From contig JAMOMX010000429.1 of the NCBI GenBank assembly GCA_027066935.1, positions 1 to 5,804 on the forward strand: a DNA stretch of 5,804 nt. Reading direction: 5' to 3'. Origin of the DNA: Sulfurimonas sp. Its GTDB lineage: Bacteria; Campylobacterota; Campylobacteria; Campylobacterales; Sulfurimonadaceae. Position numbers and translations under genes: made by a program. The notes below the pieces were generated by a model. That model saw only the letters and a program-made list of their open reading frames with translations. It was not told the origin of the DNA and ran no database searches. Position 1 is the stretch's first letter. Every line of letters starts with the position of its first letter. Shown in pieces: positions 4,945 through 5,804 of the stretch.

Positions 4945-5804
4945 ATGAATGAAAATATGCTTTTTTTATCATTTTCAAATACTGACTTATGGTTTCATCT
5001 GACTATCTTAGTAGCAAATCTAACTTTATTACTACTTTCTAAATATATAGTTTCTCTTTTTAAGACAAAATCTGAAAATGAGTTTCAATTAACCCTGTTT
5101 AGAGTTTTAAACTTACTATTTTTATTTTTTCATATTTTAGATTTTATCTTGATAATGTTTCAAAAAAATTATGAATATCTTTTTAGTCATATAGCACTTA
5201 CTCTCGTTACAATATATGTTAGTGTATTGTTCTTTAATGCTCTTTCTTATTTTAGTAGAAGAAAATTTGGTATTAAAAAAACATATGATGAAAATGTTAC
5301 ATATATAGATACTTATAATAGTCGTTTGGTGGATATAATTAGTATAGTTTTAATAAGTGTTATATCTTTATATATAATAATCAATATATGGAGCTTTGAC
5401 TCATTACTACAAACAAGTGGAATTTTTGGGATTATAATTGCTTTTTTAGCTCTGACAAATCAAATTTGGGCACCAGATTTGTTTTATGGAATGGTTATTT
5501 TAAACTCTAAAATGCTTGAAGATGGTGATGTTGTGCAGTTTTCAGATAATGGAGATGAGTATATTATAAGTAGAGTTACATTTATATATACAATTTTACT
5601 TGATGTAAGAAATAATCATAGAACACTTATAAAAAATTCAAAACTTCTTGAGTCAAGAGTAGATAATTTAAGTAAAAAAGCATCTACTGATGGACTGCGT
5701 ATGAAGCTCTCATATAAGATTGGTTATCCTAAAAAGTGTGATGTTGATAAGTTTAAAAAAGATGTTAACAGCATGTTTGATGATGTAAATCAGATATCAA
5801 TAGC
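4945..5804 (+). CDS. MscS-family mechanosensitive channel protein (C-terminus beyond window)
   Basis: Incomplete gene; 286 codons are visible and the frame is open to the right edge. Hydrophobic segments lie at about 16-39, 52-71, 80-103, 128-150 and 157-172, so five membrane passes are likely, more than the three of E. coli MscS. The last one begins GIFGIIIAFLALTNQIWAPD (159-178), matching the pore-lining helix and its exit into the beta domain. NSKMLEDGDVVQF (187-199) followed by ISRVTFIYTILLDVRNNHR (208-226) matches the MscS beta domain, in which short beta strands follow the G-D/V turn. Such channels open under membrane tension and release solutes during osmotic downshock; some family members have other signalling roles. 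The start is ATG at 4945 with AAAAGG 11 bases upstream; a second in-frame ATG is at 4957. It is probably transcribed on its own. Subfamily cannot be assigned without the C-terminus. Confidence 0.85.
   Translation, partial: MNENMLFLSFSNTDLWFHLTILVANLTLLLLSKYIVSLFKTKSENEFQLTLFRVLNLLFLFFHILDFILIMFQKNYEYLFSHIALTLVTIYVSVLFFNALSYFSRRKFGIKKTYDENVTYIDTYNSRLVDIISIVLISVISLYIIINIWSFDSLLQTSGIFGIIIAFLALTNQIWAPDLFYGMVILNSKMLEDGDVVQFSDNGDEYIISRVTFIYTILLDVRNNHRTLIKNSKLLESRVDNLSKKASTDGLRMKLSYKIGYPKKCDVDKFKKDVNSMFDDVNQISI

Overview
This AT-rich window most likely comes from a free-living member of the Campylobacterota (Sulfurimonas, Sulfurovum or Arcobacter type). Three things point there: the Fur protein closely resembles Campylobacter Fur, including its spacing of metal-binding residues. 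The order cvpA-fur-lysS is the arrangement I recall from Campylobacter jejuni. The class II DAHP synthase is of the short form found in epsilonproteobacteria. Genus assignment is inference.

Layout. Positions 1-2238 hold a tightly packed minus-strand operon, read from right to left: a soluble GGDEF diguanylate cyclase, a CvpA-family membrane protein, the ferric uptake regulator Fur, and the start of lysyl-tRNA synthetase (cut by the window's left edge). The first three genes overlap by 11 and 1 bases, and lysS follows after 26 bases from a TTG start. A 128-base divergent spacer (2239-2366) carries a promoter for each direction and a 12-base perfect palindrome. On the plus strand, a class II DAHP synthase (2367-3716) makes the first shikimate-pathway intermediate. 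It converges on a minus-strand Fic-domain gene (3759-4502), and a 13-bp stem hairpin lies between them. The 442 bases at 4503-4944 contain no intact gene, but do contain the Fic promoter and an apparent gene remnant interrupted by two TGA codons. From 4945 to the right edge runs an incomplete plus-strand gene for an MscS-type membrane channel protein with several transmembrane segments.

The genes are mostly housekeeping: iron regulation, aminoacylation and aromatic amino acid synthesis. The unusual points are a c-di-GMP enzyme at the head of the operon carrying fur and lysS, a minimal self-inhibited Fic AMP-transferase without a DNA-binding tail, and the decayed reading frame beside it. I see no convincing sign of a wholly new multi-gene system, CRISPR array, insertion sequence or RNA gene.
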